Shown in pieces: positions 1-10,414 of a DNA stretch of 64,000 nt. The translations under genes and the position numbers were made by a program. The stretch's first letter is position 1, and each line of letters starts with the position of its first letter. This DNA is from Serratia sp. PL17 (GTDB taxonomy: Bacteria; Pseudomonadota; Gammaproteobacteria; Enterobacterales; Enterobacteriaceae), in NCBI RefSeq assembly GCF_017832355.1, contig NZ_JAFIBY010000007.1, forward strand, positions 224,411 to 288,410, given 5' to 3'. The notes beneath the pieces were generated by a model. The model was not told where the DNA came from. It did no database searches and saw nothing but the letters and a program-made list of their open reading frames with translations.

Positions 1-354
1 AACGGACATTTTGTCCTGTTGTCCGGCAACATCCAGCCCACCTTCAGTGGTCACTTCTTCACGTTTTTCCGGCACCAGGCAACAAAAATGCGGCTTCAGC
101 TCAATCGCGATATCCAGCATTTCATCCGTCACAGCCATTTCCAGATTCATGCGCGTCTGGATGGTCTGACGCAAAATGCGAACGTCGCGATCGGTGATAT
201 GACGACGATCTTCACGAAGGTGTACCGTGATCCCATCGGCTCCTGCTTGCTCGGCAATAAATGCGGCCTGAACCGGATCCGGGTATTGGGTTCCGCGCGC
301 GTTACGTAACGTGGCGATGTGATCGATATTGACGCCCAGCAGCAAATCAGCCAT
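1..354 (-). CDS. pdxJ: Pyridoxine 5'-phosphate synthase, 3' end beyond window
   Basis: The last step of de novo pyridoxine 5'-phosphate synthesis condenses 1-deoxyxylulose 5-phosphate with 3-amino-2-oxopropyl phosphate. The 118 visible codons begin [20 protein letters not shown], the canonical PdxJ N-terminus, and include HLREDRRHI and the [16 protein letters not shown] segment of the TIM barrel. The start ATG is at 354-352 with a GAGGG ribosome site. The gene lies 74 bp after recO on the same strand, as in other enterics. The reading frame is open to position 1, so about half of the protein lies outside the window. Confidence 0.97.
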   Translation of the reverse strand, partial: MADLLLGVNIDHIATLRNARGTQYPDPVQAAFIAEQAGADGITVHLREDRRHITDRDVRILRQTIQTRMNLEMAVTDEMLDIAIELKPHFCCLVPEKREEVTTEGGLDVAGQQDKMSV

Positions 355-428
355 GACAACCCTCTAAAGAATTGATTTTCAGTGGCCGTAGTTTACACGT
401 GGGGGCTGCGCGGCAAAAGGGGAAAAGG

Positions 429-1160
429 TCAGGCGTCGTCGACCGGGGTATCCGGCTGTTTACGGACGAACTGACGAAATAGTTCACGGCTCTTCAACGG
501 CTTTCCACCCAGATAAGGCTTGAGTGCCATACGCGTGAAACGCTTGGCCGCACGTAATGTCGACACATCAGGGAACTGACGCTCTGCCAACGCACGTAGC
601 TCACGACCGGTAAAGCTGTAATGGTCTACCACCAGACTGGCGATAAAACCTTTTTCTTCGCGGTAACGGTAGGTCATACCCTCATCCACCGGCAACCCGC
701 TGCCGGCGCAATGCAGAAAATCCAGACCGTATCCCAGATGGTTCAACAACGCCAATTCGAACTGACGCAATGCCAGCTCCGGCGAAACCTCTTCAGCCGC
801 CAGCGCCTGCAAACACTGTAAGTAATCGAAGAACAATACCGAGTAGTTGGCTTCTTGTTCTAACACCCGTGACAGCAATTCGTTCACGTACAGGCCGCTG
901 TACAACATCATGCCACTGAGAGGCAAACCCAGGGAGACCGCTTCGGCGTTACGCAGCGTTTTGACTTCGCCACGCCCACCCCAGCGTACCAAGAGAGGAG
1001 TAAAGGGTTGCAGGCAACCCTTTAAATTGGAGCGGCGGCTGCGCGCGCCTTTTGCCAGCAAACGCACCCGCCCATGACCTTCCGTGAACATATCCAGCAT
1101 GAGACTGGTTTCACTGTACGGTCGTCCATGCAGGACGAAAGCGCGCTCCCAGCCGTCCAT
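429..1160 (-). CDS. recO: DNA repair protein RecO
   Basis: RecO works with RecF and RecR to load RecA onto SSB-coated single-stranded DNA in gap repair. The 243-residue product has the RecO OB-fold N-terminus ([22 protein letters not shown]) followed by the helical C-terminal domain, at the usual length of about 240. It begins 8 bp after the stop of era, so rnc, era and recO form one tight operon. No zinc-cysteine cluster is seen, as is typical of the enterobacterial form. Confidence 0.97.
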   Translation of the reverse strand: MDGWERAFVLHGRPYSETSLMLDMFTEGHGRVRLLAKGARSRRSNLKGCLQPFTPLLVRWGGRGEVKTLRNAEAVSLGLPLSGMMLYSGLYVNELLSRVLEQEANYSVLFFDYLQCLQALAAEEVSPELALRQFELALLNHLGYGLDFLHCAGSGLPVDEGMTYRYREEKGFIASLVVDHYSFTGRELRALAERQFPDVSTLRAAKRFTRMALKPYLGGKPLKSRELFRQFVRKQPDTPVDDA

Positions 1161-1168
1161 TGGATAGG

Positions 1169-2757
<1,589 letters not shown>

Positions 2758-2849
2758 TTACCAATAGATCAAGAATGCGTCAAAAACTTGCAGCATACGG
2801 AACAGGCCTGCTTCGCCGAAAGCCAATCCAAAGCTGTTTCGTTTGCAGT

Positions 2850-2867
2850 GGCTCCCAACAGGGAGCC
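2850..2867. promoter_or_regulatory. Perfect hairpin in the lepB-rnc leader
   Basis: GGCTCCC, loop AACA, GGGAGCC forms a 7-bp perfect stem about 100 bases before the rnc start. No T-run follows on the minus strand, but TTTTTA follows on the plus strand, where no gene ends. The E. coli rnc leader has an RNase III-cleaved stem; whether this hairpin plays that role is inference. Confidence 0.5.
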
Positions 2868-2936
2868 AACTTTTTATCGCTCGAGCCGGTATTCTACAAC
2901 GAGTGGAAATATAATGCTGCGTTAATAGACGCCTGA

Positions 2937-3914
2937 TTAATGAATTCCACCGATGCGGCTAAATCTTACGCCGGTAGGCCATTCGCCTTCCTGCTTTTCA
3001 AAACTCATCCAGATAGCCGTGGCTTTACCCACCAGATTTTTCTCCGGTACGAAGCCCCAATAACGGCTGTCAGCGCTGTTGTCGCGGTTATCACCCATCA
3101 TGAAGTAATGACCCGCAGGCACAACCCACTCCGCCAGCGGTTTACCTGGCTGCTGGTAATAAGCCCCCACCTGATCCTGCGTGCCCGGCACGGTCAGAAT
3201 ATGGTGAGAAACAGTCCCCAGCGTTTCCTGACGCTCACGCAGACGGATGCCACCCTGCGGCACATTGTCGCTCAACGGAATCTGGTAGAAGCCGTTGCTG
3301 GCCTCGCCCATGCCGCTGCGGCTAAACAGCTGCACAAAGTCGCTAGGTTGCGCATCGTTGTAAGTCACCGCCAATGCGGTATCGCATGATTGACCGCTAT
3401 TACACGAAGGCTGGACGGTCACACGCTTATTGACGGGATCGTAACTTACACGGTCGCCCGGCAAGCCAATGACGCGTTTGATATAATCCAGCTTTGGATC
3501 CAATGGATATTTAAATACCGCAATATCACCACGCTTCGGATGGCCGGTTTCAATTAGCGTCGTCTGGGTAATAGGATCTTTAATGCCGTAAGCATATTTC
3601 TCCACCAGAATAAAATCGCCAATTAACAACGTCGGCATCATTGAGCCCGACGGGATCTGGAAGGGTTCGTAAATAAACGAACGCACCACAAAGACCAACA
3701 GCAATACCGGGAAAACGGATGCACCGGTTTCAACCCAGCCTGGCTGCTTCGCCACTTTCGCCAACGTTTTATCGTCTACAGCGCCTGCAGTTTGTGCATT
3801 CACCGCCGCAATTTTCGCCCGGCGAGCCGGCGCCCATCTGAAGCGCTCAAAGGCCCAAATGATCCCGGTGACTAACGTTGCCAGTGCCAGGATCAGGGCA
3901 AACATATTCGCCAT
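2937..3914 (-). CDS. lepB: Signal peptidase I
   Basis: LepB is the essential inner-membrane serine protease that removes signal peptides from Sec and Tat exported proteins. The 325-residue sequence has an N-terminal membrane segment (FALILALATLVTGIIWAF), a second one (VFPVLLLVFVVRSFIYEPF), the catalytic Ser box IPSGSMMPTL, the general-base Lys in DYIKRVIGLPGDRV, and the family box GDNRDNSADSR. It starts 32 bp after lepA and is probably co-transcribed with it, so its expression is exposed to the prophage insertion upstream of lepA. Confidence 0.98.
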   Translation of the reverse strand: MANMFALILALATLVTGIIWAFERFRWAPARRAKIAAVNAQTAGAVDDKTLAKVAKQPGWVETGASVFPVLLLVFVVRSFIYEPFQIPSGSMMPTLLIGDFILVEKYAYGIKDPITQTTLIETGHPKRGDIAVFKYPLDPKLDYIKRVIGLPGDRVSYDPVNKRVTVQPSCNSGQSCDTALAVTYNDAQPSDFVQLFSRSGMGEASNGFYQIPLSDNVPQGGIRLRERQETLGTVSHHILTVPGTQDQVGAYYQQPGKPLAEWVVPAGHYFMMGDNRDNSADSRYWGFVPEKNLVGKATAIWMSFEKQEGEWPTGVRFSRIGGIH

Positions 3915-3946
3915 GCAAACTCCCTAGTTACGCGAACTTGTCGCTG

Positions 3947-5746
3947 TTACTTACTGTCTTTGCCAACGTGCAGAATGGCCAGGAACGCTTCTTGTGGCAA
4001 CTCAACGTTACCCACCTGCTTCATGCGTTTCTTACCGTCTTTCTGTTTCTGCAGCAGTTTTTTCTTACGGCTAACGTCACCGCCGTAGCATTTTGCCAAC
4101 ACGTTTTTACGCAGCTGTTTCACCGTTGAACGCGCGATGATATGCGTACCGATAGCGGCCTGAATGGCAATATCGAACTGCTGGCGTGGGATCAGCTCTT
4201 TCATCTTCTCGACCAGTTCGCGACCGCGATACTGCGCATTGTCACGGTGAGTGATCAACGCCAACGCATCCACACGCTCGTTGTTGATCAGCACGTCGAC
4301 GCGCACCATGTCGGAGGTCTGGAACCGCTTGAAGTTATAATCCAGCGACGCATAGCCACGGGAGGTGGACTTCAGGCGATCGAAGAAGTCGAGCACCACT
4401 TCCGCCATCGGGATTTCGTAAGTCAGCGCAACCTGGTTACCGTGATAAACCATGTTGGTCTGCACGCCACGCTTTTCGATACACAGGGTAATCACACTGC
4501 CCAGGTATTCCTGCGGCATCAGCATGTGACACTCGGCGATCGGTTCACGCAACTCTTCGATATTATTGAGCGGAGGCAGCTTGGACGGGCTATCAACGTA
4601 GATAGTCTCTTTGCTGGTGGTTTCCACTTCATACACTACCGTCGGTGCGGTGGTGATCAGCTCCAGATCGTATTCACGTTCCAGACGTTCCTGGATGATC
4701 TCCATGTGCAGCAGGCCAAGGAAGCCACAGCGGAAACCGAAGCCCAGCGCGGTGGAGCTCTCTGGCTCATAGAACAGGGAGGCGTCGTTCAGGCTCAGTT
4801 TGCCCAACGCATCGCGGAAGGACTCATAGTCGTCAGAGCTGATTGGGAACAGACCCGCGTAAACCTGCGGCTTCACTTTTTTGAAACCTGGCAAGGCTTT
4901 GTCTGCCGGCTGACGTGCCAACGTCAGGGTATCGCCTACCGGCGCGCCAAGAATGTCTTTGATAGCACAAACCAACCAGCCTACTTCGCCGCAGTTCAAT
5001 ACGTCACGATCGACACGTTTTGGCGTGAAGATACCCAGACGATCGGCATTATAGGTTTGGCCGGTGCTCATGACCTTGATCTTGTCGCCCTTACGCATGG
5101 TGCCGTTCTTGACACGCACCAGGGAAACAACGCCCAGGTAGTTATCGAACCAAGAGTCGATGATCAGTGCCTGCAATGGCGCGTCTGGATCGCCTTCTGG
5201 CCCTGGGATATCGCGCACCAGACGTTCCAGAACGTCGGGCACACCCACACCGGTCTTGGCCGAGCAACGCACTGCGTCGGTCGCATCAATACCCACGATG
5301 TCTTCAATTTCCTGCGCAGCGCGATCGGGATCGGCAGCCGGCAAGTCAATCTTGTTCAGTACCGGCACCACTTCCAGATTCATATCCAGCGCGGTGTAGC
5401 AGTTAGCCAACGTCTGAGCTTCTACGCCCTGCCCGGCATCAACCACCAGCAGTGCACCTTCACAAGCAGCCAGTGAACGAGAAACTTCATAGGAGAAGTC
5501 AACGTGCCCTGGCGTGTCGATAAAGTTGAGCTGATAGGTTTGGCCGTCTAGCGCTTTATAGTCCAGCGTCACGCTTTGGGCTTTAATGGTAATGCCACGC
5601 TCACGCTCCAGATCCATAGAATCGAGCACCTGCGCAGCCATTTCACGTTCAGTCAAGCCACCGCAAATTTGGATAATACGGTCGGACAGCGTCGACTTAC
5701 CGTGGTCAATGTGGGCAATAATAGAAAAGTTTCTTATGTGTTTCAT
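3947..5746 (-). CDS. lepA: Elongation factor 4 (LepA) with phage-derived 5' end
   Basis: LepA is a ribosome-associated translational GTPase related to EF-G. The 599-residue protein is full length: G1 HIDHGKST at residues 12-19, [14 protein letters not shown], and the LepA-specific C-terminal domain ending HVGKDSK. The prophage attachment core lies in codons 9-13, so codons 1-8 and everything upstream are phage sequence; the protein is unchanged because the phage encodes the same residues with different codons. The new leader has only a weak Shine-Dalgarno (no AGGAGG-like run within 12 bases), whereas the displaced native start keeps an AAGG. lepB follows at 32 bp. Confidence 0.98.
   Translation of the reverse strand: MKHIRNFSIIAHIDHGKSTLSDRIIQICGGLTEREMAAQVLDSMDLERERGITIKAQSVTLDYKALDGQTYQLNFIDTPGHVDFSYEVSRSLAACEGALLVVDAGQGVEAQTLANCYTALDMNLEVVPVLNKIDLPAADPDRAAQEIEDIVGIDATDAVRCSAKTGVGVPDVLERLVRDIPGPEGDPDAPLQALIIDSWFDNYLGVVSLVRVKNGTMRKGDKIKVMSTGQTYNADRLGIFTPKRVDRDVLNCGEVGWLVCAIKDILGAPVGDTLTLARQPADKALPGFKKVKPQVYAGLFPISSDDYESFRDALGKLSLNDASLFYEPESSTALGFGFRCGFLGLLHMEIIQERLEREYDLELITTAPTVVYEVETTSKETIYVDSPSKLPPLNNIEELREPIAECHMLMPQEYLGSVITLCIEKRGVQTNMVYHGNQVALTYEIPMAEVVLDFFDRLKSTSRGYASLDYNFKRFQTSDMVRVDVLINNERVDALALITHRDNAQYRGRELVEKMKELIPRQQFDIAIQAAIGTHIIARSTVKQLRKNVLAKCYGGDVSRKKKLLQKQKDGKKRMKQVGNVELPQEAFLAILHVGKDSK
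5709..5722. other. attL core
   Basis: The 14-base sequence ATGTGGGCAATAAT occurs here and again at 48643-48656. It lies inside lepA codons 9-13. On the attR side the sequence left of the core is phage; here the sequence left of the core (host lepA) continues into a complete gene, and the sequence to the right (5723 onward) is phage. Flanking lepA codons differ at third positions between the two copies, which marks the crossover interval. Confidence 0.85.
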
Positions 5747-5788
5747 TTAATTAGATTTTTCTCAGATTAAGCGCTTACGTTTTTAATC

Positions 5789-5809
5789 GGTGGACACAGT
5801 GATGGACAT
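5789..5809. promoter_or_regulatory. Candidate integrase arm-type sites, left arm
   Basis: GGTGGACACAGT at 5789-5800 is identical to 48458-48469 at the other prophage end. A second copy, TGGACAT, starts 12 bases after the first TGGACAC (5791 and 5803), the same 12-base spacing as a pair at 48492 and 48504. Shared, equally spaced repeats at both ends of an integrative element fit arm-type binding sites for the tyrosine recombinase. Confidence 0.6.
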
Positions 5810-5823
5810 AAAACCAAAACTAC

Positions 5824-5862
5824 CCACATAGCATGTGGCGCATCTTACACTGTCTATGCGCC
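5824..5862 (-). promoter_or_regulatory. Possible phage-borne promoter and inverted repeats upstream of lepA
   Basis: On the minus strand TAGACA (5856-5851) and TGCTAT (5833-5828) are spaced 17 bp, a passable -35 but a weak -10. Two inverted repeats overlap it: CCACAT-agc-ATGTGG (5824-5838) and GGCGCAT-N12-ATGCGCC (5837-5862). This is the only DNA between the tail-spike terminator and lepA, so some promoter for lepA should lie in 5747-5914. The assignment of this particular one is tentative. Confidence 0.3.
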
Positions 5863-5914
5863 GCGTGAAAGCCAGAGCAGGACTGCGGTTTGTAATATCA
5901 AGTAATGTTAATCC

Positions 5915-5938
5915 AAAATAGCCGGGGTCCATCCCGGC
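5915..5938 (-). terminator. Terminator after the late phage operon
   Basis: On the minus strand GCCGGG-ATGGAC-CCCGGC is followed by TATTTT. It lies just after the tail-spike stop and would separate late phage transcription from lepA, which reads the same way. Confidence 0.8.
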
Positions 5939-5942
5939 ACAT

Positions 5943-8369
5943 TCACTCTCTCATTACAGGAAGGACTGCACCAAGGCTTTCCATAGCTCGTTCGTGGATC
6001 GCTGTTGTTGCATAGTGAACAGCCCAAATCAACTCATCCTTCCTGAGTTTGTACTCGTTTCCTGCTGGCTTGTACTCCTGCACGAGTTCTCGTCCAGCCT
6101 CGATAGCCTTTTTGACAACGACCTGACTATCAGGGATAGCCTCAGTGACAACGACACCGTTTTCAATGACTGCTGCACGACCAGGAACAGTTTCATAAAC
6201 GGCAGGTTCCGCTTCCCATTCACGAAACACTTCAGGCTGCTCTGGCCATTCGTCATAACCAAACGCACCGTATTCGCTCCATACCAGCCCGTATTTTTCC
6301 ATAATGGCAATGCAGGCTTGTACAGTCGGGCCGGAGTGTAGTCTGGCATCATTGCCTTCTTCTTGCAGGCGCTGTATCCACTGCCAAAAACCCGGTAATT
6401 TCCCGATAAAATAAAATGCCAGGATTTCATTCTCAGTGAAGATGCGAGGGCGTGACTTAAGCCGTTCGTCTGATGTTACATTCGGTGCGTTTTGGAAGTA
6501 CCCACCCAGCCATGGATATGCGGCAGTGCCACAATAAAGCTGTTTTGAATTACGGTTAGTAAATCCATCGGTAGTCAGCATCACCCCTGTTGTATTGTTA
6601 TTCACGTAAACGGTGTCGGAATATCCTTTAAACGATGCGCCATTACTGCTCCAACCCCAACGGCGCACGGCATCTTCCAGTCGCCCTCCTGGAGGGACAG
6701 TAACGAAGTTAAACCCTTTTCTATCGTCATCAGGTATCGCAATAAACAAAGAGTCAACACCATTACCCCGCATGCGCCCTATATAGGGGTATGAACCGCC
6801 CAGCATTCTGTCTGCCGCATTAGGGTCATACAATGACGGCTTGCAATCAGCCAATGTGGTATCTTTAAAATTACCAAATGGCCCACCCCGGTTACTGAAA
6901 ATAAACGTTGCGGGAACGCCCAGGCGTGGCGGTACAGGCGCATCAATAGTCATTGTGCCGTTGTAATAAATTAAGTCCCCATGAACGTGCCACCAACTGT
7001 CGTCGGTGCATTTCAGTATGAAGTCTCCTTCACACGTTATGGTTCCGAATGAATTATCACAGGTGACATTCTCTATATCCAATAACTTGCAACCCGAACC
7101 ACCGAACGCGCGAATATCGAAACGGCTGTGATAAATATGTCCACGGCGACCAGCAGGGATATCTGATTTTATGCCAGAGCCACTATTGATTGGATTGGCT
7201 GGGTCAATATACATCTGCATTTGGCACGAAATAAACTCAGTGCCATGGAATGAATTATCGCCGTCCGTTATTTTGAATATCACAGAGTTTTTGCAGTTAT
7301 GTAATCGCCAACCAATAAACCGGTTGAACTCCGTAAAGCTGGTCTTCCGTTTATTGTGCAGCATGACGGCGGCATACATATCTGTTGCAATACAGTTGTA
7401 ACTCAGTGTCCCGCAAGAGTCTCGGTTCTCATAAGCAATACCCATCCCGCGCGATGAGGGGTGCGCAATAAAGGTAATGCCATCAATGCCACGAGACGTA
7501 AAGGAGCCGGAACCGCCTGTATTGATGATGCAGGTCGTCTCATTATCGGGAGATTTAACGAAAAACCGCGCCAGACCTTGCCCCACCGACACTATCTTCA
7601 CACCCCTTGCACCTGCTTGTGAGTTATCGCCTTCGAAACCGATGCCGCCGAGATTAATAGGGCCGGATTGGGTTCTGTCGAGGAAATAGTCATAACCTGC
7701 CGGAACCTGAACTTCGAGATAGCCATTTTGCTTGGCCTTCTCAACCGCATTAATAATAGCCGGCAAGTCGTTAGTCCCTATCCCTGTCTCCGGGTTATAG
7801 TCTCCTTTGGCACCTTCTGAGAAAATATTGACATACTTAATTGCATCTCCGGTTGTCCCCCCCTGCTCAAGAGCGACAATATACCCTCCACGACCAGCAC
7901 CGGCAGATTTTAAATCCGAGCGAAGGGTTAAATCATTAACATCAACCCAGGTATTCGGAGTAAAACCGCCGGTTGTCTCCGGTGTGGAGTTTGCTGGAAC
8001 AGTTTTGGGGTAATCTCCTCTCCAGGAGTAAAATGCATTATTATATTTTAAACGCAATGCCTGGCTGATATTCGTCAATATGAAACCATCTTCGAACGAA
8101 TCAACAGGGGTATATCCTGAGTTTCGAATCGCGTTTTGCATCTCCTCAAGGCTTCTATTTAACTCGTCAATGGCGTCTTGCGCCTTGGCATCAGCTCCAT
8201 TTTTAGATTGTTCCGCTCTATTTGCAGAGCCTGCCGCGTTCTCCGCTGCTGCTTGAGCCGCTAACGCCGAGTCAGATCCAGTGGATGCACCAGCAGTCCG
8301 GCGCTGCCCTAACGTCACGGAAACCCCTACCACATCAGTTACTGGCAAACCGTTATTTAACATTTTCAC
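5943..8369 (-). CDS. Tail spike or fibre with S74-type C-terminal chaperone
   Basis: An 808-residue receptor-binding protein. The N-terminus (GLPVTDVVGVSV) resembles the N-terminus of this phage's own tail sheath. A short Ala/Glu-rich coiled segment follows (residues 35-85), then a long central part with Gly/Asn-rich beta-type sequence suggesting a beta-helix that could bind or cleave polysaccharide; no catalytic site can be named. At about residue 635, after TAAYPWLGGYFQNAP, the motif TSDERLKSRPR marks an intramolecular chaperone domain of the peptidase S74 type, which cuts itself at the Ser. It is the last gene before attL, a usual place for host-range genes. Confidence 0.8.
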   Translation of the reverse strand: MKMLNNGLPVTDVVGVSVTLGQRRTAGASTGSDSALAAQAAAENAAGSANRAEQSKNGADAKAQDAIDELNRSLEEMQNAIRNSGYTPVDSFEDGFILTNISQALRLKYNNAFYSWRGDYPKTVPANSTPETTGGFTPNTWVDVNDLTLRSDLKSAGAGRGGYIVALEQGGTTGDAIKYVNIFSEGAKGDYNPETGIGTNDLPAIINAVEKAKQNGYLEVQVPAGYDYFLDRTQSGPINLGGIGFEGDNSQAGARGVKIVSVGQGLARFFVKSPDNETTCIINTGGSGSFTSRGIDGITFIAHPSSRGMGIAYENRDSCGTLSYNCIATDMYAAVMLHNKRKTSFTEFNRFIGWRLHNCKNSVIFKITDGDNSFHGTEFISCQMQMYIDPANPINSGSGIKSDIPAGRRGHIYHSRFDIRAFGGSGCKLLDIENVTCDNSFGTITCEGDFILKCTDDSWWHVHGDLIYYNGTMTIDAPVPPRLGVPATFIFSNRGGPFGNFKDTTLADCKPSLYDPNAADRMLGGSYPYIGRMRGNGVDSLFIAIPDDDRKGFNFVTVPPGGRLEDAVRRWGWSSNGASFKGYSDTVYVNNNTTGVMLTTDGFTNRNSKQLYCGTAAYPWLGGYFQNAPNVTSDERLKSRPRIFTENEILAFYFIGKLPGFWQWIQRLQEEGNDARLHSGPTVQACIAIMEKYGLVWSEYGAFGYDEWPEQPEVFREWEAEPAVYETVPGRAAVIENGVVVTEAIPDSQVVVKKAIEAGRELVQEYKPAGNEYKLRKDELIWAVHYATTAIHERAMESLGAVLPVMRE

Positions 8370-8378
8370 TCCCGTTAT

Positions 8379-8897
8379 TTATGGGGCAACAGGCCATTCA
8401 ATATTTTGATCTGAGGATGTATCCAGTCTGCTCAAAATGACAACGTATTTCTCCAACTCCATCAGTTTTCGTTTTTCTTCCACGGTGGACATCTGATGTT
8501 TATCAGCCAGTTCTAACGGTTTCATCAAATAATAAGCATCTTCAATTAGCTGAGCCTTTCTTTTCTCTGCTTTATTGCGACATTCATCATCTGTATATTC
8601 CCGCGAGATAAGCATTAAACCATCAAACACCCACTCCCCAGAATCTGATAAGTTGGATGGAATTTCATTTAAACTCAACTCTACAACTGATAGATTAATT
8701 GGCCAAAGCATTGATATATCTTTGGATATGGCAACTACAACACCATTTTCATCATAGGCAATTTTGACTGTATCTGGGGAGAATTCCTTTTGATTTTCAT
8801 ACCAGTCATTACCATCCTCATCACAAAGGTAGGAAACAGTAACACCTAATGCTGGATTGTCCGGGATGTACTGTTTTAGTTTCTTTAAGTGTTTCAT
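8379..8897 (-). CDS. Tail fibre assembly protein
   Basis: The start MKHLKKLKQYIP at 8897 is preferred: it lies directly after the stop of the preceding fibre gene. The 172-residue product ends with a helical segment and the pattern ELEKYVVILSRLDTSS..IEWPVAP, which matches the C-terminus of Caudo_TAP chaperones of the lambda Tfa and Mu U group. It sits between two fibre genes and is probably the folding helper of the upstream one. AT content is higher than in the structural genes upstream. Confidence 0.8.
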   Translation of the reverse strand: MKHLKKLKQYIPDNPALGVTVSYLCDEDGNDWYENQKEFSPDTVKIAYDENGVVVAISKDISMLWPINLSVVELSLNEIPSNLSDSGEWVFDGLMLISREYTDDECRNKAEKRKAQLIEDAYYLMKPLELADKHQMSTVEEKRKLMELEKYVVILSRLDTSSDQNIEWPVAP

Positions 8898-8899
8898 AA

Positions 8900-9838
8900 T
8901 TAAATCGTCCCGATAGTTGCCCACTGACCATTAATCAATACCTGAACAGCCGAGTACGAAGCCCAGATACTAGGGGCATAATTAGAACCTGACATGCCGG
9001 TGTAAACACAGCCTGATGGTAAATCAATGCGCCCTCCGGTGTCGGGAATAACTGTTCGCCCAGACAGGCGGACACCCTGGACTAAGTTTTTATATGCCCA
9101 TTCTTGTGCTTTGTTTTGTGCGTTATTTATATTGTCATTGAGCCAGTTATGCAGATAGCCGCCCCACAAGTCTCCAGAGACATCCCCGTTTGGATAAAGC
9201 TTTGAACCGTCGCCACCTCCAGCACCTACTGTACCACTGGCATTAAATGAACCATCATTTCTAAGTTCAAACCACCCTTCATTCCCTCCATTGGCAACAT
9301 GAATACCAAAGAAGTGATATTGATTCATGCGTTCAACATGGTAAATATCGACAAACAAATTACCATTTCCTTGTATACGCATTCCGTTCGTTTGCCTTTC
9401 ATTATTTACAGGGTCTTGAAGACCGCGTTTAATAATGAAATTCTGACCATTAACGTATAGGGTTCTTCCGGCGGTTAAATCATTCCCTGTTGATAATCCA
9501 TCACTGACATTTAGCCAATTTATCGTATCGCCAGATTTTTTAATGTACCGAACATCTAGCTTACCCACAGAATAAAAAAATATAGCTTTAGCAAGAGAAT
9601 CTTTAATCTTTGCTAAATTTCCATCATCCAGCACATCGTCACCAGACTGTTCAGCTATAAATCCCGCAAGCACTGCAGCCATCACTGTTGATTGCCGCCA
9701 AACCTTATTTAGTTGCTCACTTTTAGCTATCCCTGAGTTGAAACCAGCTCCGACAGCAGGAAGTGCCTCATATTCTTCCTGCGTCAGAACGTTCGCATAT
9801 TCACCGATGGCAAACGGTTTAAATTCGTTCTTCGCCAT
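8900..9838 (-). CDS. Tail fibre protein
   Basis: A 312-residue fibre. The N-terminal part (FKPFAIGEYANVLTQEEYEALPAVGAGFNSGIAKSEQLNKVWRQS) is of the kind that attaches fibres to myovirus baseplates. The middle is Gly- and Asn-rich, and the C-terminus (QGVRLSGRTVIPDTGG..AVQVLINGQWATIGTI) resembles receptor-tip domains of P2-like fibres. It follows the DUF2612 baseplate gene with no gap and is followed by its assembly protein. The receptor cannot be inferred. Confidence 0.8.
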   Translation of the reverse strand: MAKNEFKPFAIGEYANVLTQEEYEALPAVGAGFNSGIAKSEQLNKVWRQSTVMAAVLAGFIAEQSGDDVLDDGNLAKIKDSLAKAIFFYSVGKLDVRYIKKSGDTINWLNVSDGLSTGNDLTAGRTLYVNGQNFIIKRGLQDPVNNERQTNGMRIQGNGNLFVDIYHVERMNQYHFFGIHVANGGNEGWFELRNDGSFNASGTVGAGGGDGSKLYPNGDVSGDLWGGYLHNWLNDNINNAQNKAQEWAYKNLVQGVRLSGRTVIPDTGGRIDLPSGCVYTGMSGSNYAPSIWASYSAVQVLINGQWATIGTI

Positions 9839-10414
9839 TTATCCCTCCACGACTTCATAGTTGACGGTAATCCCCATCGGTTTAATCGAGAGATAACCTT
9901 GCCGAATAATTTCTTTGGTAATTGCTGGTATTGCAGCACCGCGCGCAGTGATCGTCATGCTCATGTCGAGATTGTCTGAAAAAGAGATAACGATACCGCC
10001 CTCCGGGTAAATTGACGCCAGCACCGCGGGCAGTGTTTCTACAGTGCCGTCCCAGTTGTTAGCACCAATCTTGGCACGCAACACGGTTAGGTATGTGTCA
10101 TCATCCAGATCGATATACTCATCTCCGGAGTCATAGCGCCCTTTCCAACTCCCCAGATCAAAACCCAGCTCTGGATCATCGAATGAAAAATAATGGTTCA
10201 CTGCTGGCGCACGTATGCGTCGCCCGCGTCCCACCCACAAGCCGACGACGTCAAGCTGAAAGCCGACGGCATCGTCGAGATCAAACGCCGATACGATGGC
10301 CCGTATGCTTTCCTGCTGGCGAGTGAATGCCTCAGTAACAGAGTTGACAGTGGCGTAATACTTGGGAAACTGGCAGTGATAGGCGGGAATTAATGCGGTG
10401 TATTTGTTGGTCAT
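9839..10414 (-). CDS. Baseplate protein, DUF2612 family
   Basis: 191 residues with the DUF2612 features: an N-terminal YHCQFPKYYATVNSVTEAF and the FQLDVVGLWVGRGRRI motif. By position, directly after the gpJ-like gene and before the fibres, it takes the place of P2 gpI at the baseplate edge that links fibres to the wedge. Its start overlaps the gpJ stop by one base. Confidence 0.8.
   Translation of the reverse strand: MTNKYTALIPAYHCQFPKYYATVNSVTEAFTRQQESIRAIVSAFDLDDAVGFQLDVVGLWVGRGRRIRAPAVNHYFSFDDPELGFDLGSWKGRYDSGDEYIDLDDDTYLTVLRAKIGANNWDGTVETLPAVLASIYPEGGIVISFSDNLDMSMTITARGAAIPAITKEIIRQGYLSIKPMGITVNYEVVEG

Noticed and set aside
4142..5476. 444-codon open frame antisense to lepA
   Set aside because: It is a codon-bias shadow of lepA: no conserved motif, no ribosome site, His/Gln/Arg-rich composition.
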